Origin: Musa acuminata AAA Group
Taxonomy: Eukaryota > Streptophyta > Magnoliopsida > Zingiberales > Musaceae
Reading direction: 5' to 3'
DNA length: 64,000 bases
NCBI RefSeq assembly: GCF_036884655.1
Contig: NC_088327.1
Span: 15,832,501-15,896,500 of the forward strand
Positions 1 through 11,076 of this stretch are shown here, in pieces. Below the pieces are notes generated by a model that saw only the letters and a list, made by a program, of their open reading frames with translations, was not told where the DNA came from and searched no databases. How positions within the stretch are numbered: the stretch's first letter is position 1; the number at the start of each line of letters is the position of its first letter. The translations under genes and the position numbers were made by a program.

Positions 1-1003
1 ACCACCTGCAACACTGACACTGGGCAGTACCACCGCCCAGTCTAGTGGTACCACCACCTAGAAGATTGTGTCTGGGCAATAACACCGCTTGACACTAGGC
101 GATACCACCACCTGACATAGTCTCGGAGATTATGCCTCGTAGATTGAGCCACCGATGATGCCACCTGTTGGGTCATTATTTGGGCCTTTCACTTAGCCCA
201 ATATAGCCCAAACTTGGGCCCAATTGGCCCATAATTGAGTTGGCCCCATTTTAATCCAATTATGTGCTAACTATGAATTCTAAGATATACAATAAGCTAA
301 ATAAGTCTGGTAAGTCTAGGTTTCTTCCGGTGAGCTTCTCGCGATCTTTCGGCAAACTTCCGACGATCTCTTGACAGTGTTCCAACGGATTCCCGACAAG
401 CTCCTAGACTTCACGATGATCTTCTTGGTGGGTTCTGACGAGCTTCTTTGGCAAGCTCCTGGACTTCTTGGTTAATTCCGATAGAACTTCCGACAAATGT
501 CCGGACTTCCGACGAACTCTCGAACTCCCAACGAAATCTCATTCTTGACTCCGGGACTTCATTTTGCTTTATGCCTTAATCACTATCATAGTTAATCCTA
601 CATAATTAAAACATACTTCGATCTAGATAATTATTACAAAGCTTGAATCAAATATTGTTCGATATGTCATTGGTTCATCAACGCTTCGTCTGATTCTTCA
701 ACGCATCATCCTCTCTTGCAGCCTATTGCCCAATCGACCAGTTGACCTACGCAACACCAATTTTCTTGGTGTAATTTTTGCTCTTCTTGGCCCACTACTC
801 GAACCTATGGCCTGAAGCCTTCTGTCGATACGTCGACAGATCCTTCAGCGTAACGTCCAATCTTCTGACATGATCCACTCCGGCCCAACATGATTCTTCC
901 AGCTTTAATTGTCTCTCCCTGATCGAAGCTTCCTGTATCATTTAAAACATAGATCATATAAATACTATCAATTGGTTTCATCATCAAAATTCGAGATTCA
1001 ATA
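1..1003 (-). repeat. 3' LTR of outer Sirevirus-type Copia element (truncated by window edge)
   Basis: On the minus strand the LTR begins near 1,003 with TATTGAATCTCGAATTTTGA, the mutated form of the TGTTGAATCTC start seen in the inner element, and runs leftward off the window. A purine tract (complement of 1,004-1,020) precedes it, as expected of a polypurine tract. The body has GGTACCACC-type motifs near 1-170, the phrase about 'agcccaatt' near 200-240, and a run of short TTCCGACGA-like repeats (320-540), all shared with the two complete LTRs at 1,724 and 9,854. It belongs to the older element interrupted by the insertion. Confidence 0.75.
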
Positions 1004-1723
1004 ATCTCTCCCTTTTTTATGATGACAACCAAATGATGATGGAGTTAACCTTAACTCCCCTTATCAATATGCCATATTGATAGAACCTTGAATTTAAGTT
1101 GAATTCAAGTCAAAGCAATCATGATTCACATTATATACAATATATCATATACATCATCATAATAAAATCATGAGTATTGCATTCATCATATGCATGATCA
1201 TTATTATAAGTTTCATCAAGGTATCAAAATATCAAAGTATATTATATCATACCATGCATGATTCAAAGTATATTATAGAAGGGAACAATACAATATTGTA
1301 AATCTTTTTCATTTTAGTAAATAATAAAAAGAAACATGAGAGTTCAAAAATAAGATCTTGATTCACAGAAAAATCTCATGTATCAAATATCGAGAAATCA
1401 AGATCATGATTTGTATAAAGAAAAAAAATCTTAACCCATAAAGTGTTATTGTAAGAGATGCCAAGTCATCATCATTATCATGTTGGGCATGATACTAAAT
1501 CAATAAATTTTTAAATCAATATTATTTGGGTATACATGATACCAAACCATGGTTTTAAGTCTTCAATATATAACATACATAATTTCAAATCATTACTTTT
1601 CATCCTTACTTCATGCATGACACCAAAAATAAATTAATCTATACTACTAGCATAGGCAAGGAGCATCCTTATGGCTTCTAATCTTGCCACAGGAGTGAAG
1701 GTTTCTTTATAATTGATACCTTC
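1004..1723 (-). mobile_element. 3' internal remnant of outer Copia element, with broken reverse transcriptase start
   Basis: Positions 1,640-1,718 on the minus strand encode the Copia reverse transcriptase start ([20 protein letters not shown]). A stop follows at once and then AT-rich non-coding sequence up to the 3' LTR, so most RT, RNase H and the downstream region are gone. The RT reading resumes on the far side of the inner element at 11,082. 1,719-1,723 (CCTTC) is the left target-site copy of that insertion. Confidence 0.7.
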
Positions 1724-2959
1724 TGTTAGGATCAAGAGCGGCACTAAGAGGGGGGTGAATTAGTGGAGCAAAAAAATTATCGGTTTGAAAAGTCTTTGTT
1801 TCGATTAAACCCAATTCTAACGAAAATTGTTTCGTAAAGATTTTAACTTGAAAGCATATGAGAGCATTGAGAAACCAATAAGAAGGTAAAGTAGCTTGCA
1901 ATAAAGATAAATTGTTTAAGACAAAATGCAAACCAGAATTTAGAGTGGTTCGGTCGTTGTGACCTACATCCACTTTCGGATTCCTCCTCAGTCGAGGTCA
2001 CCGGCGTTCACAAATGGCCTTCCTTCAATAGGTCTTCACCTATTCACAGTGCTTTCTCCTTTTCACAGGTTTAGGAGATAACCCTTACAAGTCTCACACC
2101 TCTCTTGAATGATTTCAACACTTAGAAAGGGAGGAGGAGGACTCTAGCACTTTTTACAATACTTTAACACTAAAAAATTTAAGATTATGCCAATGATTTC
2201 GTACCCTTTCATGCAGAAAAGGGTGGGATATTTATAGACCCCAAATGGCTTCAGAATTGATGCCAAAAAGTGTCTCATCCCCGGATTTCTGGGTACTAGT
2301 GGTACTACCGCCATTATTGGGTGGTACCACCGCTTGATAGAGCTCGAAGATCGAGCTCCGGTGGTACCACCGCCTGACAAGGGTGGTATCTCCATTAACA
2401 GCATTAACTATCAGCGGTACTACCGCCCAGAGCACTTGGGAGACTAGGTCCCAAGCGGTGCCATCGCCTGTCGTGACTTCAAGTGTTGAATGTGTTGTTC
2501 AACCAGCCCAATTCAGCCCTATTAAGGGTCTAATTGGCCCCTATCTGAGCTAGTGGGATTACCTCCCAATCCTAACTCACCTAATATACGAACTATGATT
2601 AAGGCAAGCAATTAGTCTGGTATGTCGATTTCTCTCGACGATCCTCTAACGAACTTCTCGGCGAGCAGCGCGCTTCCAGCGAACTCCCGATGAACTCTTG
2701 GCAATCTTCCGACGAGTTCTCGGCGATCTTCCAACGAGCTTTCGGCGATGAACTCTCGATAATCTTCCGATGAACTCTCGGCGATGTTCAGACGAGCTCT
2801 CAGCGAGCTCCCGATACATCGTCCGAATCTTCGACTCCGACCCATCATCTGTTTTACGCCTTACTGCTATCATAGTTAATCCTGCATACTTATCTCAACA
2901 CATAGATTAAGACAAACAATTTACTAATTGATTTCATCATCAAAATCCGAGATTCAACA
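1724..2959 (-). repeat. 3' LTR of inner Sirevirus-type element
   Basis: The minus strand begins TGTTGAATCTCGGATTTTGA and ends CCTCTTGATCCTAACA-like at 1,724. It is 1,236 bp and collinear with 9,854-11,076. It carries GGTACCACCGCC-type motifs (2,290-2,470) and a short-period repeat of TCTTCCGACGA / CTCTCGGCGA units (2,630-2,830). The complement of 2,960-2,977 is a purine tract directly upstream. Confidence 0.85.
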
Positions 2960-3599
2960 TTCTCCTCCTTTTTTATGATGACAACCAATTGGTGAAGGAG
3001 TTAACTTAACTCCCCCTATCTATACGCGATACTTGAGAAGAGGCATTCTTGAATTCAAGCATCAAACTGATAAGTTATATTTAACATGCATAATATGAAA
3101 CTTATCATGATTTACCAATTCAAAATATGATACTATGTATCTAGTTTCAAATTTTGAAAGATGTTATGAATATGAAATCTATGCAAGATGACTATGGTAT
3201 CAATTGTAAGAAGTAGGTTAAGTTCATGATACCTCATCATAGCATTTTGATACGAAATCAAGCATGATAAAATGTTTATAAGTAATCATGTCACGATACA
3301 TTTCAAATCATATTAAATGTACTTCATGCATGATAAAGTAGCCATACAATTTAAGAGATCACAATATTATCAAAATGAGCACAAGATTACAACATCAAAG
3401 TGAGCACAAGATTACAAACATCAAAGTGAGCACACTAAAAGAAAGGAATTTCATCAACTTCTCCCCCTTTGTCATCAGCAAAAATACATATATAGCTATT
3501 CAGGTGGTGGTAAGTCAAAATGTCTAAACAATGTATTAAGCTGTTGATGAATCTGCTACAACTCAATTAAAATTTGATTTTGATATTGTTCAAATCGAT

Positions 3600-5040
3600 C
3601 CATTCGAGTCACTATATCTTCGGTAGATGAGGGGGGTGCTTGTTCTGTGTTGCTTCAAAGGGACCAGTAGGAGAAGATTGATTTCCCATAAATATACGTA
3701 TTTCAGGTTCTGGATCAGCTGGTAGAGGATCAGTCCTTCTAGGTAATCTAGTCCATATCCCATTTCTAAATATACACCTTAATATTCGTAGTAGGTTTCT
3801 ATTTATGATATTAAATCTATCTATTTTAATAATTTCTTCATCAGGTGAGATAACTATGTCATAAGTATAGATTAGTCTTGTTATCAGGTCACCATATGGA
3901 AGCATCATATCCTTTTTCGATAGTTCAATCATATTTTATTATATTAGATAGCCAAAATAATTTTCATGTCCTTTCATAATCCAATACATTGTACCAATTT
4001 CTATTTGGTTACCTTCATCATGATGATATTATTTTGGAATTATAATACTTATCAAGATATGATGAAGTAGTTTGGTATTGAAAAGTAGTAAGTGTTCATA
4101 GCTTTTTGGAAGAATAGACAAGTTAGGATTACCGAAGATGGTTCCTAAGGCTTCAGAATAGGTGGTCACAATTGTTGCTTCATCCCATTGTCCTCTAAAA
4201 TAACAACCTATATTTTTCTCTGTAATTCCTATGAAGTTGCAAATTACGCTATCCGTAATGGGTATATGATGTCCTAAGAGATAAGTGGAGATCCAATCTT
4301 ATTCATCCACATGCAAATTATTATAGAACAATCTAACAAGTCTAGGATAGATAGGTTCACATATTTGAAGGATTGGTAGGATATCTAGGTTAGCAAACCA
4401 TTGAATAGGTTCTAAATCACTTAATTCTTCTAAATCAACATATTTACCCTTATGAACATTTCTAGATTCTATGGTTGGAAATTTAAGGGTAAATTGATGA
4501 GAATCGAAAAGTAGGGAATCATAGTTTTCATCTAATCTCCTCTTCTCTTTGTCCCTTGAGGGTCTTCTAGAAGTCATGAATACTACAATTATGAAGACAA
4601 ATAAGATGCAAGAATACGTAATGCAAAGGAGTAATCAATTTGGTTTAGGGATTACCTTTGTAGTTTTTTCTTCTTATGATCACAAAGAGGATGTTTGAGA
4701 TTGATCCTTGATTTAGCAGAAAAATGGGGATTCTTTGAGTTGCTAGAGGGAGAGCAAGAGGATCAAGAGGTTTGGAGCACTTTGAAAAGGTGTAGAATGA
4801 GTTGAGGTCGGTTCTACCGCCGACCCTAGCATGTTCTTTATATAGGGCAAGTTACGAGCAGTGGCACCACCAGCTGGGCAGTGCAACCGCCTACAACCCT
4901 TGACTAGCTGGGCGGTGCTACCGCCAACTGGGCGATGCCACCACCTACAGGCAGTGAGCATTGCTTGCATTGAGGTGGGTGCTGACATTTTGTGGTTCTT
5001 CTTTGTAAGATTTTTATCATTCTGAGGTGCACACACTCAT
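3600..5040 (-). pseudogene. Third-ORF region of inner Sirevirus (putative plant transposon protein), broken
   Basis: Between RNase H and the 3' LTR are two minus-strand open stretches, 4,299-4,577 (92 codons, containing PIYPRLVRLFYNNLHVDE) and 3,612-3,932 (106 codons, containing LTKM-free text ending in a proline-rich tail). The RLVRLFYNNL type of sequence is common in the accessory protein found after pol in plant Copia and gypsy elements, but I name this family from memory only. Frame breaks separate the parts. 4,860-4,960 holds the same GGCGGTGCTACCGCC-like motifs as the LTR. 3,000-3,600 is AT-rich and has a short duplication of 'catcaaagtgagcacaagat' at 3,390-3,435. Confidence 0.5.
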
Positions 5041-5229
5041 TTATGCATCATTAATTCTATTCTTATAAGAGGAGAAAATTTGCATCATAAGTTCATGCAT
5101 CATATAAAATTAGTACACAAACATCATATAAAATTTGCAAGCCATAAGTTCATGATCTTGTAAGATAGAATTCGATAAGGAAATCCAGAGAAAAAAATTA
5201 AAGAGGAAGGAATGTATCCGAGAAATTTA

Positions 5230-6785
5230 GCATACCTAATTCTCTTCTTATAAAATCAAATTATTCCTCAATTAAAGGTTTTGTAAAAATATCAGCTAAT
5301 TGATGTTTCGTATCAATAAATTCTAAGATTATATCATGATTATTATCATGATCTTGTATGAAGTGATGTCTAATGTCAATATGTTTAGTTTTAGAGTGCT
5401 GAATAGGATTTTTCGTTAAACATATTGCACTTGTGTTATCACACTTTATAGGTATATTCTTCGGGTGAATTCAATAATCTTCTAAAGTGTTTTTCATCTA
5501 TATAACTTGAACACAGCATGCACCTACTACGATATACTCAGCTTCGGTTATGGATAATACAACCGAGTTTTGTTTCTTGGAAGACCAAGAGACAAGTGCA
5601 TGTCCTAAGAATTAACATGTTTTGGATGTGTTTTTTCTATCTATTTAGCAACCAGCAAAATTAGCATCGGCATAACCAAGCAGTTCAAAATTTTTAGATT
5701 TTAGATACTATAATCCTAGTTTAGGAATTCCTTTTATATATCTAAAGATCCTTTTGATAGCTTTTAAATGAGATTGCCTGGGATTAGATTGAAACCTAGT
5801 ATAAAGTCCTATGCTAAACATGATGTTTGGTCTAGTTGCGGTGAGATATAATAAGCTACCTATCATACCCCTATAAACATTTTGATCAAGGTTTTCTTTA
5901 CTTTCGTCAATGTCTAAGTTAGTGGAGGAACTCATAGGAGTATTGATAGCTTTTGAACTATCCATGTTAAATCGTTTTAGCAAGTCTAATGTATATTTTG
6001 TTTGACTAATAAAAATGTATTCATTAAGTTGTTTGATTTGCAAGCCTAAAAAGAAGGTTAGTTCTCACATTAGGCTCATTTCAAATTCTAGGCTCATACT
6101 TTTGGCAAATGATTCACATAAAGATTCATTTATAGAACCAAAAATAATATCATCTACGTAAATTTGAACAATAAAAAAATTATTTTTAAAATTCTTAATA
6201 AATAATGTAGTATCGACCTTACCTTTAGAGAAATTATTTTGGATAAGAAATAAACTAAGTCTCTCATATCAAGCCCTTGGGGCTTATTTCAATCCATATA
6301 GAGCTTTAGTCAATTTAAACACATGATTAGGAAAATTATTACTTCTTTGAAAATAAAGCCATTAAGAAAGCACTTTTAACATCCATTTGATATAATTTAA
6401 AATTATTACTACTAGCATTGGCAAGGAGCATCCTTATGGCTTCTAATCGTGCCACAGGAGTGAAGGTTTCTTCATAATCGATACATTCTTCTTAGTTGAA
6501 ACACTTGGCTACTAATCTAGCCTTATTTCTAACCACGATACCAATTTCATCTTGCTTGTTTCTAAAGACTCATTTAGTACCAATAATTAAATGTCCATTT
6601 GGCCTCGGAACAAGCTTCCACACCTCATTTCTTTCAAATTGAACTTTTCTTGCATTACGATAACCCATGAATCATCTTTCAAGGCCTCGTCAATGCATTT
6701 AGGTTCAATTTGGGAGAGAAAAGTGGTATTGGCATAAAAATTCTTAAGAGAAGAACGAGTTTGAACCCCTTTTGATGTGTCTCCT
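5230..6785 (-). pseudogene. Reverse transcriptase and RNase H of inner Copia element, broken
   Basis: The minus strand encodes the Copia RT start ([11 protein letters not shown] region, about 6,400-6,490), then an open stretch 5,708-6,043 with YTLDLLKRFNMDSSKAINTP and GSLLYLTATRPNIMFSIGL, the canonical C-terminal RT text. RNase H sequence follows to about 5,230. Several stops and frameshifts break it, so no active polymerase can be made. It copies element RNA to DNA in functional relatives. Confidence 0.8.
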
Positions 6786-8255
6786 ATAATTAGCTCCTTA
6801 GGATGAGCATCTACATACTTTCATTCCTTAGGTAAGGATGTTTCGAAAGAAGATACATCCAAGTTGTTAGATGGAGAAAGGGTTTCATTTAAATTCAAAG
6901 CATCAAAATTAAGATCATCATCAAAATCAATTTTCTTAACTCCAGAAACTTCATTAAAAATAATATGAATAGATTTTTCTATAACCAAAGTTCTTTTGTT
7001 AAATATACGAAAGGCCTTAGAAATAGAATAATAGCCAAGAAAAATCCCTTCATCGAATTTTGTATCAAACTTTCCTAAGGCATCTTTTTCATTCAAGATA
7101 AAACATTTACACCTAAAAACTTTAAAATATGAAACATTGGGTTTTTTGTTGTTCCACAACTTATAAGGAGTTTTGGAGAATAATGGTCTTACTAGAACTC
7201 TATTCATGACATAGCATGCCGTATTTATGGCTTCGACCCAAAAATATTTGGGTAGGCTATGTTCGTTTAACATGATTTTAGTTATTTCTTATAAGTTTCT
7301 ATTTTTTCTTTCTACTACTCCATTTTATTGAGGATTTCTTAGAATAGAGAAATTATGGTTGTATCCATTAGATTCATAAAATTCTTGAAAATCATGATTT
7401 TGAAATTCATCACCATGATCACTTTGAATTGATGAAATCATAAAACCTTTTTCATTTTAAACAAGTTTACAAAACTTAGAAAAATACCTAAAGCAATCAC
7501 TTTTATGTGCCAAGAAGTAAGTTCAAGTGTATCTACTATAATCATCTACGATGACAAAGGCGTATTTGCTACCTCCTAGGCTTGATGTAGCAATTGGTCC
7601 GAACAAGTCTATATGGATTAATTGCAATGGTCTAGAGGTGCTTATTTGGTTCTTTGGTTTGAAACTACCTTTTATTTGTTTTCCTAATTGATATGCATCA
7701 TACACATTGTCTCTAACGAATTTAATATGAGGAATTTCTCTTACAAGTTCTTTTGATGAGATTTGAGAGATTAGTTTCATGCTAACATGATCTAATCTCC
7801 TATGTCAAAGCCAAGCATCGTCATTCAAAACTGAAAAATACATTTCATTACAAAGATCATCAATGTCGATAGTGAATACATTATTTTGTTTTAAAGCAAT
7901 CATAGAAGTATTTTTGTGTGGTTTTTCAATAATACAAACATTGAATTCAAATCTAATGATATATCCTTTATCACATAATTGACTAATGCTTAAAAGATTA
8001 TACTTTAAACCATCAACCAACAACACATCTTCAATAAAAAAGTTAGATTTGTTACCTATGGTTTCTTTGCTAATGATTTTATCCTTACTGTTATCTCCAA
8101 AGGTGACATATCCTTCGTCTAGGCTAGTGAGCTTAGAGAATCAAGATGGATCTTCAGTCATATGCCTTGAGCATCCACTATCAAAGTATTATCTCTTACT
8201 CCTAGCTTGTGATGGTAAATGTTTCTACAAAAAAAGATGATTTTTAGATACCTAT
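6786..8255 (-). pseudogene. Protease and integrase of inner Copia element, broken
   Basis: Open stretch 7,805-8,026 contains LLVDGLKYNLLSISQLCDKG, the segment after the aspartic protease. 7,523-7,780 contains the integrase zinc region and core start (LIHIDLFGPIATSSLGGSKY, FVIVDDYSRYT). 6,821-7,273 contains YVMNRVLVRP and FLGYYSISKAFRIFNKRTLV, the integrase C-terminal part. Stops interrupt the joins. The Cys expected in the zinc region (VCDAC in relatives) reads VYDAY here, so metal binding would fail. Confidence 0.8.
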
Positions 8256-9840
8256 TTGACCTTGGATGTCTCAAAAATCGATCGACTTAACTTATCATTT
8301 TGTATGGAGTTCTTTACGGTTCTTTTATGAACCCAAATCAAATTATGTGGACTACATTTCTTAAATGGACATTGATAAGTAACATGTCTAAATTTTCAAC
8401 AAAAGTTACATTTGTTTCGGGGTGAAACATGCAAGGTTGGACCTCTAATAAAGATGATTGGATTTTTATATGACACTCACAAAGCTGATTCCATCTCTTC
8501 TATATACATGATTTTTGCTTGCAAGAATCATGTTTAAGGATTTGCTACTTATTTCAAATTTTTCTAAGATTTCATGTAGTTATGAATTTTCCTTTTTAAG
8601 CGTTTCTAATTCATCGCATTTTGTACAAGGGGCTAGACTATCATGCTCAATTTTTAGTCTATCAAAATCACTAACAAGAGAAGCATGTTCCTTTTTTAAT
8701 AATTTATATTTTTTACTAACTAATTTATATTCATTGAATAAATCATGAAAAGCGCTTAGTAATTCATCAAAAGATAAACTTGCATCTAATGAACTACTTA
8801 CCTCATCTCCAATAGCCATTAGCGCAAAGTGAGCAACTTGCTTAGTGTTGGTTTGCTCCTCAACTTCAGATGCACTTGAGTCATCCTACGTTGCTTTAAG
8901 AGCCTTCTTCTTTGGTTGTTTCTTCTTTGTTTGGAGACATTTGTTTTTGAAATGTCCTGGCTTCTTGCATTCATAGCATATGACTTGTTCTTTCTTGGGT
9001 TCAAATTTATTTTTAGTATCATTTCTAAATTTATTTCTTTTTATGAATTTTTTAACTTTCTTGTCAAGAGTGCCAAGTCATCATCATAGTCCTCATCACT
9101 TGAATTTTCTTTCAAGTGGTCTTCTTGAGTTCTTAGTGTCATATCCTTCCTGTTCTTCGGAATGTTATTCTCAAGCTCTATATGAGCATTACAAGTCATC
9201 TCATAGGTCATCAATGACTCAATTAATTCTTCGAGAAGAAAGTTATTTAAAGCCTTGGCCTCTTGAATGGTCGTTACTTTAGGATCTCAACTCTTTGGAA
9301 GGGATCTTAAGATTTTATTAACAAGTTCAAGATCTAAGAAACTTTTACCAAGTCCTTTTAGACCATTGACGATATCTGTAAATCGGGTGTACATGTCTCC
9401 AATGGTCTCACTCAGTTTCATCCGAAACAACTCAAAGTATGGACTAAAAAATTAATTTTCAACTCCTTTACTCTACTCGTGCCTTCGTGAGTCACTTCGA
9501 GTGTGTGCCAAATATCAAAAGTTGTTTCACAAATAGACACACGATTAAACTTGTTTTTATCTAAAGCACAAAACAAGGCATTTATAGCCTTGGCGTTTAA
9601 AGCGAAAGTCTTCTTCTCTAACTTATTCCAATCGTTCATTGGAAGAGAAGACTTTCAAAAATCATTCTCGACAATGTTCCATAGCTCAAAATCCATAGAA
9701 ATCAGAAAAATCCTCATTCTAGTCTTCCAATATATGTAATTTGTTCCATTGAACATGGGCGGACGTGTAATTAAGTGACCCCCTTGGTTGCCGGCAAATG
9801 TTATCTCTCTTGGGTTTTAAACCAAATGAGAGTGACCGAG
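8256..9840 (-). pseudogene. Gag of inner Copia element, broken
   Basis: Open stretch 9,418-9,639 contains NAKAINALFCALDKNKFNRV and CETTFDIWHTLEV, a UBN2-type Copia gag. 8,580-8,819 is a coiled-coil-like acidic/basic stretch (LVSDFDRLKIEHDSLAPCTK). A CCHC-like knuckle region lies near 8,340-8,410. Stops separate the pieces. The upstream end abuts the primer-binding site at 9,840-9,853. Confidence 0.75.
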
Positions 9841-9853
9841 CTTTGATACCAAT
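9840..9853 (-). other. Primer-binding site of inner Copia element
   Basis: The minus strand reads AATTGGTATCAAAGC immediately after the 5' LTR end. TGGTATCA is the standard Copia primer site pairing with the 3' end of initiator methionine tRNA. It fixes the orientation of the element. Confidence 0.85.
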
Positions 9854-11076
9854 TGTTAGGATCAAGAGCGGCACTAAGAGGGGTATGAATTAGTGCAGCG
9901 AAAAAATTACCGATTTCAAAAGTCTTCGTTTCGATTAAACCCGATTCCGACGAAAATCATTTCATAAAGATTTTAACTTGAAAGCATATAGGAGCATAGA
10001 GAAAATAGTAAGAAGGTAAAATAGCTTACAATAAAGATAAATTACTCAAGACAAAATGCAAACCATAATTTAGAGTGGTTCGGTCGCTATGACCTACATC
10101 TATTTTCAGATTCCTCCTCCGTCGAGGTCATCAACGTCCACTAATGGTCTTCCTTCAATATGCGAAGACCAATCACCTTTTACAGCACTTTATCCTTTTC
10201 ACGGGTTTAGGAGATAACCCTTACAAGTCTCACACCTCTCTTGAATGCTTTCAACACTTAGAAAGGGAGGAGGACTCTAGCAATTTTTACAACACTTTAA
10301 CACTAAAAAATTCAAGATTATGCCAATGCTTTTGTGCCCTTTCATGTAGAAAATGGTGGAGTATTTATAGACCCCAAATGGCTTCAGAATTGGAGCCAAA
10401 AAGTGTTTCATCCCCAGATTTCGGGGTACTAACGGTAGCACCGCCATAATTGGGCGGTACCACTACCTGACACCTGACACTGGGCGGCACCACCGCCTGA
10501 CAAGGACGGTGCCACTATTGACAGCATTAACTGTCGGCGGTATCACCGCCCAGAGCACTTGGGAGATCGGGTCCTGGGCGGTGCCACCACCGGCCGTGAC
10601 TTCATGTGCTAAGTGGGCTATTCAACCAGCCCAATTCAGCCCTGTTAAGGGCCTAGTTGGCCCCTATTTGAGTTAATGGGATTACCTCCCAATCCTAACT
10701 CACCTAATGTACTAACTATGATTAAGGCAAGCAATTAGTCCGGTATGTCGATTTCTCTCAGCGAACTTCTCAGTGAGCCTTCCGGCGCGCTTCCGGTGAA
10801 CTCCCGACGAACTCTCGGCGATATTCCGACTAGCTCTCGATGATCTTCCAACGAGCTTTCGGCGACGAACTCTCGGCGATCTTCCAACGAACTCTCGACG
10901 ATCTTCAGACGAGCTCTCGGCGAGCTCACGGTATATCGTCCGAATCTTCGACTCCAACCCATCATCTGTTTTACGCCTTACTTCTATCGTAGTTAGTCCT
11001 GCACACTTATCTCAATACATAGATTAGGTCAAACAATTTACCAATTGATTTCATCGTCAAAATATGAGATTTAACA
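9854..11076 (-). repeat. 5' LTR of inner Sirevirus-type element
   Basis: 1,223 bp, starting on the minus strand at 11,076 with TGTTAAATCTCATATTTTGA and ending at 9,854 with CCTAACA. It is collinear with the 3' LTR at 1,724-2,959, with scattered substitutions and small indels, so the insertion is not recent. It contains the same GGCGGTACCAC motifs (10,430-10,590) and the TCTTCCGACGA-type repeat run (10,745-10,935). Confidence 0.85.

Larger units (their letters stand above)
1724..11076 (-). mobile_element. Nearly complete Sirevirus-type Copia retrotransposon (inner element)
   Basis: The element is 9,353 bp with two LTRs of about 1.22-1.24 kb, both bounded by TG...CA, a primer site next to the 5' LTR and a purine tract next to the 3' LTR. 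Order on the minus strand: 5' LTR, primer site, gag, protease, integrase, RT, RNase H, a third ORF region, 3' LTR. That is Pseudoviridae order, and the extra region after pol is typical of Sireviruses. Flanks CCTTC and CATTC are a 5-bp target duplication with one mismatch. Homologous uninterrupted sequence inside the element itself (about 6,478-6,492) reads CATTC at that point. Many stops and frame breaks show it is inactive. Confidence 0.85.
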
